Positions 1 to 9,952 are shown, numbered from the stretch's first letter. The stretch is DNA of 64,000 nt from Lachnospiraceae bacterium (GCA_902363555.1 CABJAM010000011.1:62001-126000), one strand, 5' to 3'. Made by a program: numbers and translations. The notes: generated from the letters alone by a model not told the origin.

Positions 1-1
1 T

Positions 2-1489
2 GAGGAACAGGGGAATGCCGGAGCCGCAGGGGATATAAAGACTGGCGGTGTCGTAAAACTGGGTACACCGGCGGTCGTCGTTAATCTGGGCTATCCGGGG
101 AAGCTGTCAACATTTATTGAACTATCTTTTGCCCAGCCAGCGGTTGAACCTTTATGCAGATATACTAAGGAAGGGGAATTAACCCCCTGGTTATGTGATT
201 CCTATGATCTGGACGCCGATACGCTGACGTTAACTGTAAAGCTGAAGGAAGGAATCTTATTCCATGATGGAACGCCGTTTAATGCGGAGGCTGTCAAATG
301 GAACTGGGAAGAATTTTCGGCACAGGGAAGAAGCGAAATTACAGTAATCGAGTCGATCGAGTGTCCGGATGAGTATACGGTTGTGGCACATCTGAGTACA
401 TGGGATAATACTATCGCAGATAACGCTCTGTATCAGGCCGGTTTTATGTTTTCACCGACCTACGGCAAGGAAAACGGTGTTGACGCGGCCAACAGTCATC
501 CGGTGGGGACAGGACCATTTGTTTTTAAGGAATGGCAGAAGGATGTCAAGTTGGTCTATGAAAAAAATGATAATTACCGGATCAAAGGGCAGCCATACCT
601 GGACGGTATCGAAATCGAATTTATTGGTGATGCGAACACACTGACAACGGCTTATCAGGCTGGCGAGATCGACGCCATGATTATGATCACCAGCGATGTA
701 CTTACTATCATGGAAGCTACCGGCGAGACAGCTCTGACAGCGGAAGGTCTGACGGGTGGGGCTGCGATCAGCATGGTTGCTTTCGGATGCACCGATGACA
801 ATTCTCCATGTAAGGATCTTCTCGTAAGACAGGCATTCTGCCATGCGGTTGACTGGGAAACCTTATGTACGGCCTCCGGCGGTTTGTATTATACAAATCA
901 ATGGGCAGTTCCCGGCTCCTGGTCTTATAATGAAGAAACCATTGGCTATCCTTATGACGTGGAAAAGGCGAAGAAGCTGCTGGCTCAGGCCGGATATCCC
1001 GATGGTGTGGAAATCAATTGCTATACGCTGGAGAACAATTCTACACAGGCAACAATGCTTCAGCAGTTTGTCGCTGAGGCCGGAATAACATTAAATATTC
1101 AGAGCATCGACCAGGCCAGACAGGATGAAATGTCCGGACTTAATGGCAACTGGGATGGAATTATGCTCTCCGCCGGTCGGGCTGACGTGGAAATTGCATC
1201 TATTTATGGCCGTTCCTTCACAGATGAAGGTGTTCGCTATGTCGGCGGCTTCCTTCACCCCGATGATCTGGTAAAGCTTATTACGGATGCGAAAGCAGCA
1301 AAAACTCAGGATGAGAGAGCTGCTTACTGCAAACAGATGGCTAAAATGATCATTGATGATTATTGTATGGTTGCGCCTATTGGCATCGCCGCCAGTAATT
1401 ATTATGAGAGAGATTATATAAAAGATTTGGGTATCAATCAGACGCATCTTGTTTTATGGACGCCGGAGCAATGCTGGTTAGATAAGTAA
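2..1489 (+). CDS. ABC transporter substrate-binding protein, family 5 (5' end outside window)
   Basis: Extracytoplasmic solute-binding protein of the peptide/nickel/opine class, which captures the ligand for the importer encoded just downstream. The frame is open from base 2, so the start codon, signal peptide and expected lipobox lie outside the window; about 495 residues are visible. Near visible residue 90 it carries the family 5 signature (FHDGTPFNAEAVKWN), and later the typical HPVGTGPFVFKEW segment. Permease, permease and double-ATPase genes follow on the same strand, which fixes the role. An internal GTG at 383 is not a real start because upstream codons continue the family alignment. 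The ligand cannot be read from sequence; the neighbouring CoA-dependent genes suggest a small organic molecule rather than a nutrient peptide. Confidence 0.93.
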   Translation, partial: EEQGNAGAAGDIKTGGVVKLGTPAVVVNLGYPGKLSTFIELSFAQPAVEPLCRYTKEGELTPWLCDSYDLDADTLTLTVKLKEGILFHDGTPFNAEAVKWNWEEFSAQGRSEITVIESIECPDEYTVVAHLSTWDNTIADNALYQAGFMFSPTYGKENGVDAANSHPVGTGPFVFKEWQKDVKLVYEKNDNYRIKGQPYLDGIEIEFIGDANTLTTAYQAGEIDAMIMITSDVLTIMEATGETALTAEGLTGGAAISMVAFGCTDDNSPCKDLLVRQAFCHAVDWETLCTASGGLYYTNQWAVPGSWSYNEETIGYPYDVEKAKKLLAQAGYPDGVEINCYTLENNSTQATMLQQFVAEAGITLNIQSIDQARQDEMSGLNGNWDGIMLSAGRADVEIASIYGRSFTDEGVRYVGGFLHPDDLVKLITDAKAAKTQDERAAYCKQMAKMIIDDYCMVAPIGIAASNYYERDYIKDLGINQTHLVLWTPEQCWLDK

Positions 1490-1544
1490 TAACCCTTCAG
1501 ACGCTGTGAACGGTTACGACAGATAATTACAATGAGGTAAATTT

Positions 1545-2489
1545 ATGGGAAGGTATATTGCAAAACGGTTCGGCCAGGCGGTCCTGGTGCTGTTTTTAGT
1601 CTCGCTTTTTACATATTTTCTGTTATATATGATGCCGGGCGACCCGGTGTATGCCATGCTTGGCGGAGATATTACCCAGGAACAGTACGACATTGCATAT
1701 GCACAGATGCGGCTTGGTGATCCGGTAATTGTACGCTATGTACGCTGGCTGGGGGATTTTGTCACAGGACAGTGGGGAACCTCCTTTAAATATTCCGAAT
1801 CGGTGCTGGATCTTATTGCGGTACGCCTTCCGGTAACGATGTATTTGGGCGTACTGTCCATTATTATAAGCACGCTGCTTGGCATTTTGTTTGGCGTAGT
1901 GTGCGGTACAAAGCGGGGGAAGGCGGCCGATTCCATATTGACGACCTGTGCCAATTTCGGCGCGGTGATGCCGGCGTTTTGGATGGCGGTGCTGGGAATG
2001 TATATATTCTCGCTGAAGCTGGGCTGGCTGCCCACCCACGGCTTTACCATGCCCACCGAGGATCTGGGAATGAGCCTGAGGCAGTGTGTGCTGCCGCTGG
2101 TCGCCCTGTCCATCGGCGGGATCGGAGGAACGACCCGTCAAATGCGTTCCGGTATGCTGGATGTGATCCGTCAGGATTACATCCGCACCGCCCGGTCCAA
2201 GGGGCTTACGGAAGGTCAGGTCATCTGGCAGCATGCTTTTAAAAATGCGGTGCTGCCGGTGGTGACGCTGACTGGCATGGGCTTTCGCAATATTGTGGCC
2301 GGCGCTGTCTCTATCGAACAGATTTTCAGTATCGCCGGCATGGGATCGCTTTTGATCAACAGTATTTTAAGTAAGGACGTGGTGGTTGTCCAGGCATGTA
2401 TTATGATGATCGCCATCGTGGTTGTATTGTCCAATTTACTTGTGGACGTGCTTTACGGTATTTTAGACCCGAGAATCCGGGTAGAGTAG
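1545..2489 (+). CDS. ABC transporter permease, DppB/OppB type
   Basis: First inner-membrane permease of the importer. It opens with a basic N-terminus and a membrane segment ending in MMPGDP, the hallmark of the DppB/OppB subfamily, and has about six hydrophobic spans. The EAA loop that docks on the ATPase is at residues 211-238 (DYIRTARSKGL, then the conserved NAVLP). The length, 314 residues, is normal. ATG at 1545 is preceded by a GAGG ribosome site. It lies 55 bp after the binding-protein gene and 10 bp before the second permease, so it is cotranscribed. Confidence 0.95.
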   Translation: MGRYIAKRFGQAVLVLFLVSLFTYFLLYMMPGDPVYAMLGGDITQEQYDIAYAQMRLGDPVIVRYVRWLGDFVTGQWGTSFKYSESVLDLIAVRLPVTMYLGVLSIIISTLLGILFGVVCGTKRGKAADSILTTCANFGAVMPAFWMAVLGMYIFSLKLGWLPTHGFTMPTEDLGMSLRQCVLPLVALSIGGIGGTTRQMRSGMLDVIRQDYIRTARSKGLTEGQVIWQHAFKNAVLPVVTLTGMGFRNIVAGAVSIEQIFSIAGMGSLLINSILSKDVVVVQACIMMIAIVVVLSNLLVDVLYGILDPRIRVE

Positions 2490-2499
2490 GGGGCGTAAA

Positions 2500-3357
2500 A
2501 TGAAGAAGAAAAAAGGAAGTATCCGCAGATTTTTTAAACATCTCTTTAAGCGGAAGCTGGTTATTTTTGCCGCCGTGCTCGTGGTATTTTTTGTGGCTAC
2601 GGCAATCCTTGCGCCAGTCCTGACGCCCCACGACCCGTATAAGGGAGATTTGACACAGATTCTAAAAAAGCCGTCGGCGCAGCACCTGCTCGGCACGGAC
2701 GAAGCGGGGCGCGACGTGCTGACCCGTATTTTTTACGGTGCCCGCACATCACTGATCATCGGGGTTGTCTCTGTACTTATTTCAGCAGTCATCGGTATTT
2801 TGCTTGGACTTGTATCGGCTTATTACGGCGGTCTTATCAATACGGTGATCTCCCGGTTTATTGATGTCCTTATGTCATTGCCGTCGCTGATGCTGGCTCT
2901 GGCGCTGGGGCTTGTGTTCGGTCATGGGCAGGGAAGCCTGATGGTGATTCTTGGGATTTCCACCATTCCCACCTATACCCGGATGATGCGGGGGCAGGTG
3001 CTGTCCATAAAAAACTCAGATTATGTTATGGCGGAGCGGGTGGTCGGCGCCAAAAACAGCAGGATATTGCTGTCACATATTCTGCCCAATTGTTTTTCAC
3101 CGATTCTTGTCCTGCTGACATCCAATATCGGTATGACCATTCTTGCGGAATCCTCCCTGAGCTTTCTGGGCATGGGTATTAATCCGCCTACGGCTTCCTG
3201 GGGAGCCATGGTCAGCGCCGGCTGCTCCAAGTTACTGATCAACCCGGTTTACGGCATTGCCCCCGGTGTGTGCGTCTGCCTGCTCGTATATGGTTTTAAT
3301 GTACTGGGCGACGGACTTCGGGATGTGCTGGACCCACGCCTGCGCGGAAGCTTATAG
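2500..3357 (+). CDS. ABC transporter permease, DppC/OppC type
   Basis: Second permease, partner of the DppB-type protein. A basic N-terminus and one membrane span precede the classic DppC motif HLLGTDEAGRDVLTR (residues 62-76). The EAA loop is seen as SDYVMAERVVGAKNSR followed by HILPN. The length, 285 residues, is normal for the family. It starts 10 bp after the first permease and ends 9 bp before the ATPase gene, a tight operon. Confidence 0.95.
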   Translation: MKKKKGSIRRFFKHLFKRKLVIFAAVLVVFFVATAILAPVLTPHDPYKGDLTQILKKPSAQHLLGTDEAGRDVLTRIFYGARTSLIIGVVSVLISAVIGILLGLVSAYYGGLINTVISRFIDVLMSLPSLMLALALGLVFGHGQGSLMVILGISTIPTYTRMMRGQVLSIKNSDYVMAERVVGAKNSRILLSHILPNCFSPILVLLTSNIGMTILAESSLSFLGMGINPPTASWGAMVSAGCSKLLINPVYGIAPGVCVCLLVYGFNVLGDGLRDVLDPRLRGSL

Positions 3358-3366
3358 GAGGCATAT

Positions 3367-5373
3367 ATGAAGCATTTTTTAGAAGTTGAAGATCTACACG
3401 TATCCTTTATGGGCGATCATGGAAAATCCATTGCCGTTGAGGGGGTATCCTATCACGTGGAGCCCGGTGAGGTCGTCTGCTTTGTGGGGGAGAGCGGCTC
3501 CGGTAAATCGGTAACTCAACTGGCAGCGCTGCAGCTTCTGCCGGTGCCTCCGGCTGTGATTGAGAAGGGGCGGGTGCTCCTTGATGGCGAAAATCTGATG
3601 GAATATAAGGCAAACAGCCCTCAGATGCGTGCCATCCGCGGCGGCGAGATCGGGATGATCTTCCAGGAACCTATGACGTCCTTAAATCCGGTAAAAACCA
3701 TAGGTAAACAGTTAATGGAATCGATCGTACTCCACTTAAAGTATTCCAATGAAAAAGCCCGGGCCCGGGCCGTGGAGCTTTTAAAACAGGTAGGCATCCC
3801 GGACCCTGAGAGCCGGCTGAAGGACTATCCCCATCAGTTTTCCGGTGGGATGCGCCAGCGGATTATGATCGCCATTGCGCTGGCGGCTGACCCGAAGGTG
3901 ATCGTAGCTGATGAGCCGACGACGGCTCTGGATGTGACGACACAGGCCCAGATTCTGGACCTGCTCACTTCGTTAGCACGGAAACATAATACGGCGCTCA
4001 TTCTCATTACCCATAATCTGGGAATTGTGGCCCGGTACGCTCAGCGGATCTATGTGATGTATGCAGGAAATATTGTGGAGAAGGGCGATTCGCCTGATAT
4101 TTTCGCACAGCCTTCTCATCCTTATACACGAGGGCTTTTAAAGGCCGTACCGCGTCTGGATGATCACAATCGCCGGCTTGTGCCCATCGACGGACTGCCG
4201 CCAAGCCCGGGGAGCCGACGTGTGGGCTGCCAGTTCAACGACCGCTGTCCTTATGCCAGTGAAGCCTGCCAGAAGACGCAGGCGCTCAAAGCAGTGGGGG
4301 AGCAGCATTACTCCGCTTGCTGGCGGTCTCTTGGAGATATTTTACAGCTTGAGAAAAAGACGGCGGAGGATGGGGCCGGGATTAATGAACAGTTGGGGGA
4401 TGTGATTCTTAATGTGGAGCATTTAAAGGTTTCCTATCCCATCCATAAAGGCATACTGAACCGGAAGGCCGGCGAGCTTACGATTATTGATGATATATCC
4501 ATGTTTTTACGGCGTGGCGAAACGCTGGGGCTTGTGGGGGAATCCGGTTGCGGCAAATCCACGACGGCGAAAGCGATTTTAAAGCTTATTGAGGGTACAA
4601 AGGGCCGGGTGGAATTTAACGGAAAGGATATTTTACCGTTGAAGGAAAAGGATTTCCGGCCCCAGAGAAAGAATATCCAGATGATCTTTCAGGACCCGTA
4701 CAGCTCCCTGGACCCGAGGACACCGGTGGAAAAGCTGGTGGGTGAGCCGCTGCGCATCCACGGCCTTGTATCGGGAACCGAGGCGTATAACCGACGTGTG
4801 GATGAGCTTTTTGAGCTGGTCGGGCTTGATCCTTCCTTAAAGGACCGGGTCGCCCATGAGTTTTCCGGAGGGCAGCGGCAGCGCGTGGGCATCGCCCGTG
4901 CACTGGCGGCGGACCCGGATATCATCATCTGTGACGAGCCGATTTCGGCGCTGGACGTTTCCATTCAGGCACAGATCATCAATCTGCTGGAGGACCTGCA
5001 AAAGAAGCTGTCGCTGACCTATTTATTCATTGCCCATGATCTGTCGGTGGTCAAGCATATCAGCCACCGGGTGGCGGTGATGTATCTGGGAAATATCGTG
5101 GAGCTTTCCGACAGCCATGAGCTTTATGCCAATGCCAGACATCCGTACACAAGGGCGCTTTTAGGAGCCGTACCCATACCTGATCCGCAGGTGGAGCTGA
5201 CACGTGAGCGGAAAATGCTGCCGGGTGAGGTACCGAGTGTGGTCAACCGACCGAAAGGCTGCTGCTTTTGTGACCGCTGTGAGCGGGCAACGAACAAATG
5301 CTCTTTTGAAAAACCACCTCTGGAATGGGATGAAAACGGACATGCGGTTGCGTGTTTTAACTGGCAGTCGTAA
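3367..5373 (+). CDS. Fused double ATP-binding subunit of peptide-type ABC transporter (DppD-DppF fusion)
   Basis: Two complete ABC ATPase domains in one 668-residue chain, an arrangement known from GsiA-like proteins; most Dpp/Opp systems use two separate genes. Domain 1 has Walker A GESGSGKS at residues 41-48, signature FSGGMRQR and Walker B VIVADEPTTALD. Domain 2 has Walker A GESGCGKS near residue 400, signature FSGGQRQR and IIICDEPISALD. Each half ends in the cysteine-bearing oligopeptide-transporter C-terminal segment (CQFNDRCPYAS and CCFCDRCERA). It powers the importer formed by the three preceding genes. ATG at 3367 follows an AGGAGG site. Confidence 0.95.
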   Translation: MKHFLEVEDLHVSFMGDHGKSIAVEGVSYHVEPGEVVCFVGESGSGKSVTQLAALQLLPVPPAVIEKGRVLLDGENLMEYKANSPQMRAIRGGEIGMIFQEPMTSLNPVKTIGKQLMESIVLHLKYSNEKARARAVELLKQVGIPDPESRLKDYPHQFSGGMRQRIMIAIALAADPKVIVADEPTTALDVTTQAQILDLLTSLARKHNTALILITHNLGIVARYAQRIYVMYAGNIVEKGDSPDIFAQPSHPYTRGLLKAVPRLDDHNRRLVPIDGLPPSPGSRRVGCQFNDRCPYASEACQKTQALKAVGEQHYSACWRSLGDILQLEKKTAEDGAGINEQLGDVILNVEHLKVSYPIHKGILNRKAGELTIIDDISMFLRRGETLGLVGESGCGKSTTAKAILKLIEGTKGRVEFNGKDILPLKEKDFRPQRKNIQMIFQDPYSSLDPRTPVEKLVGEPLRIHGLVSGTEAYNRRVDELFELVGLDPSLKDRVAHEFSGGQRQRVGIARALAADPDIIICDEPISALDVSIQAQIINLLEDLQKKLSLTYLFIAHDLSVVKHISHRVAVMYLGNIVELSDSHELYANARHPYTRALLGAVPIPDPQVELTRERKMLPGEVPSVVNRPKGCCFCDRCERATNKCSFEKPPLEWDENGHAVACFNWQS

Positions 5374-5406
5374 ATACGCTAAACTTATAAGTTAGGGGAG
5401 ATGAAG

Positions 5407-6543
5407 ATGGAAAAAGAAATGGTTATGATTGCTCTGGGAGATATCATCCTGGGGGATAATTCACCATTTTATATGAGCGGCGTCAGGGATGCGCTCATGG
5501 CGGCGGATGTGCGCATCGGTCAACTGGAGGTGCCTTATACATTGCGTTCGCCGGTGATGGACGGACTGTACAGGGAACCGGAGCGTCTGGCGGCGTTAAA
5601 TGACTGTATGGATGTGGTTACCCTGTCCGGGAACCATATTTTTGATGCGGGAAGTGTAGGCATAGAGGATACGCTTGGGTGGCTGGATGCCCATGGGATC
5701 ATGCATACCGGCGCGGGGATGTGTCTGGAGGAGGCAAAAAAACCGGCGGTGATCCAAAAGGATGGCTGTACGATCGGCATACTGAACTATAACTGTACAG
5801 GACCTCAGGCCACCTGGGCCGGGGAGAAAAAGGCCGGCGGTGCTTTTGTAAAGATCATTACAAAATATTCATTAGGCGATGTGGCCAATCCCGGAGGGCC
5901 GCCGGAGAATATCGACACGTTTCCTGAGCTTCGGTCGCTCCAAGACATGCAGGCCGATATCAAAGCGTTAAAGGCGGCCTGCGATATTGTGATCGTTTAT
6001 TTTCATAAGGGGCTTGTACATAAGCCGGTAAAGCTGGCGGATTATGAAATCATCGTTTCCCATATGGCTGTGGATGCCGGAGCCGATGTGATTTTGGGCT
6101 CCCATTCCCATATCCTTCACGGGATCGAGATTTATAAAGGAAAAACCATTTATCACGGTCTGGGCAATGGCGTCACATGGGTGCCGTCCCTGCGGCCGGA
6201 TTATTTTAACGATAAAAAGGCAAATAAAAATGAGGTGTTTGACCCGAAGGCATGGGCCCAGCAGCGCATCGAACGTTTCGGCTTTGTTCCGGACCCGGAA
6301 TATCCAACCTATCCGTTTCATCCGGAAGCCATTTATACCATTTTAGCACAGTGTGTGATCCGGGATAAAAGGATCGTGGACACCCGGTGCATTCCGGCCA
6401 TTGTGGGCAGGGATGGCGTCACCCGGGTAGTCACGCGGGAAAATGGCGGGGAAAAGGTGTTTGACTATGTAACGGATATTACGCGCAGGGCCGGATTGAA
6501 CGCAGAATTTTACTGGGATAAAGACGTTATCGATATACGGTAA
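5407..6543 (+). CDS. CapA-family metallophosphatase-like protein
   Basis: Member of the CapA/PgsA family (first known from poly-gamma-glutamate capsule synthesis), which adopts a calcineurin-like metallophosphoesterase fold. Expected metal-site motifs are visible in order: LGDIILGDN near the N-terminus, QLEVPY, LSGNHIFD, VYFHKG and GSHSHILHG. No signal peptide is seen, so this copy is probably cytoplasmic. I chose ATG 5407 because the GGGGAG site sits 6 bp upstream of it but abuts the alternative ATG at 5401. It lies within the transporter and dehydratase operon, so the role here is unlikely to be capsule synthesis; perhaps hydrolysis of an imported conjugate, but that is inference. Confidence 0.85.
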   Translation: MEKEMVMIALGDIILGDNSPFYMSGVRDALMAADVRIGQLEVPYTLRSPVMDGLYREPERLAALNDCMDVVTLSGNHIFDAGSVGIEDTLGWLDAHGIMHTGAGMCLEEAKKPAVIQKDGCTIGILNYNCTGPQATWAGEKKAGGAFVKIITKYSLGDVANPGGPPENIDTFPELRSLQDMQADIKALKAACDIVIVYFHKGLVHKPVKLADYEIIVSHMAVDAGADVILGSHSHILHGIEIYKGKTIYHGLGNGVTWVPSLRPDYFNDKKANKNEVFDPKAWAQQRIERFGFVPDPEYPTYPFHPEAIYTILAQCVIRDKRIVDTRCIPAIVGRDGVTRVVTRENGGEKVFDYVTDITRRAGLNAEFYWDKDVIDIR

Positions 6544-6577
6544 TACAAATTGATATGAAAAGGGGCTTGAAAATATT

Positions 6578-7435
6578 ATGGCATATGCACAGGTCAATGG
6601 AGTTTCGTTATATTATGATGAATTTGGAAGCGGGGATAATATTGTCATCACGGCCTCCGGAGGAGATTTTAAGCATCCGGATATGAACGAATGGCCGTAT
6701 TATCTCGCCAATTACGGCTACCATCTGTATACCGTGACCCTGCGGGGACATTGGAGATCCACCCATGTGACAGAGGATTATGGGATGGAATGGTACAATA
6801 TATGGGCCGATGATATTTATGCATTTGGCAAATATATCGGTGCTGATCAATATGTTTATATGGGGCTATCCCATGGCAGCGGCGTGGGCTGGCATCTGGC
6901 GGACCGTCATCCGGAGGTGCTTAAATGCTTCGTGGCCATTGTCTGCGGACCGCATTACTTAAACGGAGATTTAAACGAAAATCAGACATCTTTTGCAAGA
7001 GAACAGACGATCCAGGCGGCCGATGATCCGGCGCTTAAACTGGAGATTATAAAATCCCAGGAGCCGGACTGGAGTAAAATCCCGGCAGAGCATCTGGAAG
7101 CCGAGAAGAAGCGTTATGAACTGAGAGTTCAGGAGTGGATGGAAATGTCGCCGGAGGAAATGCGCATCCGGCCGCGGATCGCCTTTGCCTGGATCCATAC
7201 CGAGGAGGAGCTGGTGGAAAAGCTGAAAAACATCCGGGTGCCCATGCTGATGATCGGGGCTACAAAGGATGCCATCGTATCCGTCAATGCCATGATCCGT
7301 TCCGCCTGTGCAGTTCCTCATGCGAAAACGATCTTCTACCAGGGCGCCAGCCATGGTGTCGCATGGGAGGAAGGGTATAAGGAGGATGTCCGCGATGAGA
7401 TTCTGCTTTTCCTGAAGCAGAAAATAAAATCATAG
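6578..7435 (+). CDS. Alpha/beta hydrolase
   Basis: A 285-residue alpha/beta-fold hydrolase. The nucleophile elbow is GLSHGSG (around residue 90), a candidate acid is the Asp in ATKDAIVS, and the catalytic His is in GASHGVAW near the C-terminus; an HG oxyanion-type motif is less clear. No signal peptide, so cytoplasmic. It sits between the CapA-like gene and the dehydratase subunits with short gaps, and could act as an esterase, amidase or thioesterase in that pathway; the substrate is unknown. The start has an AAGGGG site about 9 bp upstream. Confidence 0.88.
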   Translation: MAYAQVNGVSLYYDEFGSGDNIVITASGGDFKHPDMNEWPYYLANYGYHLYTVTLRGHWRSTHVTEDYGMEWYNIWADDIYAFGKYIGADQYVYMGLSHGSGVGWHLADRHPEVLKCFVAIVCGPHYLNGDLNENQTSFAREQTIQAADDPALKLEIIKSQEPDWSKIPAEHLEAEKKRYELRVQEWMEMSPEEMRIRPRIAFAWIHTEEELVEKLKNIRVPMLMIGATKDAIVSVNAMIRSACAVPHAKTIFYQGASHGVAWEEGYKEDVRDEILLFLKQKIKS

Positions 7436-7475
7436 CAGTGCAGACGGCCTGCTATTGAACAAGGAGTTGGGTTTT

Positions 7476-8630
7476 ATGGGGATCAGAAAATGTGCTTTGG
7501 AATGCGAAGCATTTACGGCGCTGAAATGGGTTTATGACCACCGAAGCGCTGCGGTGGAAAATATAAAACGGTCCGGTAAAAAGGTGATTGGGGCATTGGG
7601 AGACGATGTGCCCGAGGAGCTGCTCATTGCCGGCGGGATGCAGCCGGTGCGGCTGTACGCCGGCAGCAGCCCGCCATTTCCCGGGGCGGATAAATATCTG
7701 GAATATGCGTTCGATCCTGTGATGCGTGCAAAGTTTCAGTGGCTGGTGGATGGCACGTGGGATAAATGGCTGGACGGTCTGGCTATTTCCAACAGCACCG
7801 ATGTCATTATACGTATCTATTTGTATTTGCGGGAACTTAAACGGGTGGAGCCTGAGCGTCCGATTCCGGATATTTATTTTATCGACTGGCTTTTTACAAG
7901 AAACCGGATGTATCAGGAACGAAATGAAATTATTATGAAGGACTTTTGGGAAAAGGTGGTGCAGTGGGCCGGGCGGCCGATCACTCACGAGGATGTGGAC
8001 AATGCCGCCAGATTGTGCAATGAAAATAAAGCTGAGCTGAGAAAACTTAGTGAACTCCGCCATGGAAGCGAGGTGCGCATCAACGGCAGTGAAATGCTGG
8101 TGGCTATTGGCAGCGGTTTTTTTATGGATAAGGAAGAACATACGGCGCTGATACGCCAGGTTTACGCGGCGGCGCAGCACTGGCCCAAACTATCTGGGCC
8201 AAGGATCTACTACACCGGCAGCGCCCAGGAATCGCTGGAGGTGTATGAAAAGATAGAAGCCGGCGGCGGGGTGATTGTGGGCGAGGACCACGGTTGGGGC
8301 GAACGTTCCTTTGACCGGGATTACCCCAGAGCTTACCCACCGGTCCGGGCGCTGGTGGATACATACATGCTCCGTGAATTTTCATCCAAAAAGGCATTTG
8401 TCAGTCAGAGAGTCGCTGCACTTAACCGCCAGGTGCAGCGTAGCCGGGCGCAAATGGTCATATTTTATCATCATATTTATGAGGAAGCCGCCAGTTGGGA
8501 TTATCCGGAACAGAAAAAAAGTCTGGAAGCGCAGGGGATACCTTCGGCCTGCTTTGTAAAAATGCTCTGGCCGGCCAATGAAAATAAGTCTTTGGATGAG
8601 TTGCTTCGGGCTGCCATTAAAGGAGCGTGA
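7476..8630 (+). CDS. 2-hydroxyacyl-CoA dehydratase family subunit lacking the Fe-S cysteines
   Basis: Belongs to the HgdB/FldB/BcrB superfamily (2-hydroxyacyl-CoA dehydratase D-component and benzoyl-CoA reductase-like), whose subunits bind a [4Fe-4S] cluster through three cysteines. Family landmarks are visible: VPEELLIAGGMQPVRLY, GSGFFMDKEEHT, and the C-terminal DYPEQKKSLEAQGIP. At the three places where relatives carry cysteine this protein has Asp (YAFDPVMRAK), Thr (SNSTDVI) and His (FYHHIYEE), so it probably cannot hold a normal cluster. ATG 7476 is chosen because AAGGAG lies 9 bp upstream; the TTG at 7455 lies before that site. The next gene starts 5 bp after its stop, implying a heterodimer. 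Confidence 0.85.
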   Translation: MGIRKCALECEAFTALKWVYDHRSAAVENIKRSGKKVIGALGDDVPEELLIAGGMQPVRLYAGSSPPFPGADKYLEYAFDPVMRAKFQWLVDGTWDKWLDGLAISNSTDVIIRIYLYLRELKRVEPERPIPDIYFIDWLFTRNRMYQERNEIIMKDFWEKVVQWAGRPITHEDVDNAARLCNENKAELRKLSELRHGSEVRINGSEMLVAIGSGFFMDKEEHTALIRQVYAAAQHWPKLSGPRIYYTGSAQESLEVYEKIEAGGGVIVGEDHGWGERSFDRDYPRAYPPVRALVDTYMLREFSSKKAFVSQRVAALNRQVQRSRAQMVIFYHHIYEEAASWDYPEQKKSLEAQGIPSACFVKMLWPANENKSLDELLRAAIKGA

Positions 8631-8635
8631 TACTA

Positions 8636-9952
8636 ATGGAAAATCAAAAGAAAGCATCCAAATCTACTGTTGTAAAAAAGCTAAAGGCCACGGCCTTGGC
8701 CAGTGTCTATCAGAAGCAATGGTTTTTTGATCTGAAGGAACGGGTCATTGCCGGGGAGGATTTTGCCTACCTCAATGCGGATGTGCCTATGGAAATACTG
8801 CGCGCCATGGATATTCCCTTTGTGGTGAATCAGTGGTGGGCGGCGATCTGCGGGGCAAAACGTATGACATCGAAATATTTCGGCCTGTTAAAGGATGCCG
8901 GATACCGGGATGACCTGTGTAGCTATTGTGCCACTGCCTTTGCAGAAAGTCTGGACCCGGATGATCACCGCCTGGACGCTGCCGGAAATCCCATGGGGCC
9001 ATGGGGCGGCCTGCCCAAGCCATCCATTGCCATCACCCGCCTGACCTGCGACTGCCAGGGAAAGATTTTCGAACTGTTTTCCAGGCAGCACGGAGCGGCT
9101 TTTTATCCGATGGAAAATACGGTTCCCCGAAAGGCGCCGTTAAAATGGTACGAGCTGGCTGCTGACCGTTGGGAGGAATTATATGATCCGGATCGTCTGG
9201 ATTGCGCCGTGGAGGAGCTTCACGAGCTGATCCGCTTTCTGGAAATAAAGACCGGGCGGATGTTTGACACGAATAAGCTTATTGAGGTCATGCACCTGAT
9301 CAATGTGCAGGAAGGGTGGTATAAAAAGACGCGGGATCTCATTGCCGAAAGCCGGCCTGTTCCGGTAACTGTGGTGGACACTATCAATGCGGTGATGCAG
9401 GCGCAGTGGCAGCGGGGAACGCCCTGGGCGGCAGAGCACGCTCAGGGGCTTTATGAGGAGATTAAAGCGCTGGCCGATGCTAAAACTGCGGCAGTGCCCA
9501 ATGAGAAATACCGGCTTATGTGGATCGGCCGGGGAATCTGGCATGATTTTGGATTTTATCAGCGGTTTGAGGAAAAATACGGCGCAGTGTTTATGTGGAG
9601 TATGTATCTGGCCATGGGTGCGGATGCATATATCAGAAATCATGTGGAGGAGGACCCTATAAGGGCTCTGGCCGCCCGATATATCGGCATGGAGGACTTT
9701 TTACATATGCCGCCATGGAACAGTCAGTGGTATTTACAGCAGGCGCGGCAGAACCATATTGACGGCGTGGTCTATATGGTGCCGGAAAATTGTATGCAAT
9801 CGGTGGAGGGCAGCTATTTTATTAAGAAAACGCTAGAGGACGCAGGTATTCCTGTGCTGCTGTTTAAGGCAGATCCAGTGGACCCGCGGAAGTGGAACGC
9901 AGGTACGATGACTGCGCTGGTTGAGGATTTTATTGAGACTCGGTTAAAATAA
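8636..9952 (+). CDS. 2-hydroxyacyl-CoA dehydratase / benzoyl-CoA reductase family subunit
   Basis: Second subunit of the pair, 438 residues, closer in look to BcrB/BzdN-type proteins. It retains candidate cluster ligands: DLCSYC near residue 100, TCDC about 40 residues later and PENC in the C-terminal third, followed by the family segment LEDAGIPVLLFKAD. Such enzymes make or reduce CoA thioesters by radical chemistry and need an ATP-dependent activator; no activator gene is present in the window. ATG 8636 is preceded by AAAGGAG with a 10-bp gap, better than the GTG at 8627. Partnered with the cysteine-poor subunit just upstream and with the CoA-transferase downstream. Confidence 0.87.
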   Translation: MENQKKASKSTVVKKLKATALASVYQKQWFFDLKERVIAGEDFAYLNADVPMEILRAMDIPFVVNQWWAAICGAKRMTSKYFGLLKDAGYRDDLCSYCATAFAESLDPDDHRLDAAGNPMGPWGGLPKPSIAITRLTCDCQGKIFELFSRQHGAAFYPMENTVPRKAPLKWYELAADRWEELYDPDRLDCAVEELHELIRFLEIKTGRMFDTNKLIEVMHLINVQEGWYKKTRDLIAESRPVPVTVVDTINAVMQAQWQRGTPWAAEHAQGLYEEIKALADAKTAAVPNEKYRLMWIGRGIWHDFGFYQRFEEKYGAVFMWSMYLAMGADAYIRNHVEEDPIRALAARYIGMEDFLHMPPWNSQWYLQQARQNHIDGVVYMVPENCMQSVEGSYFIKKTLEDAGIPVLLFKADPVDPRKWNAGTMTALVEDFIETRLK

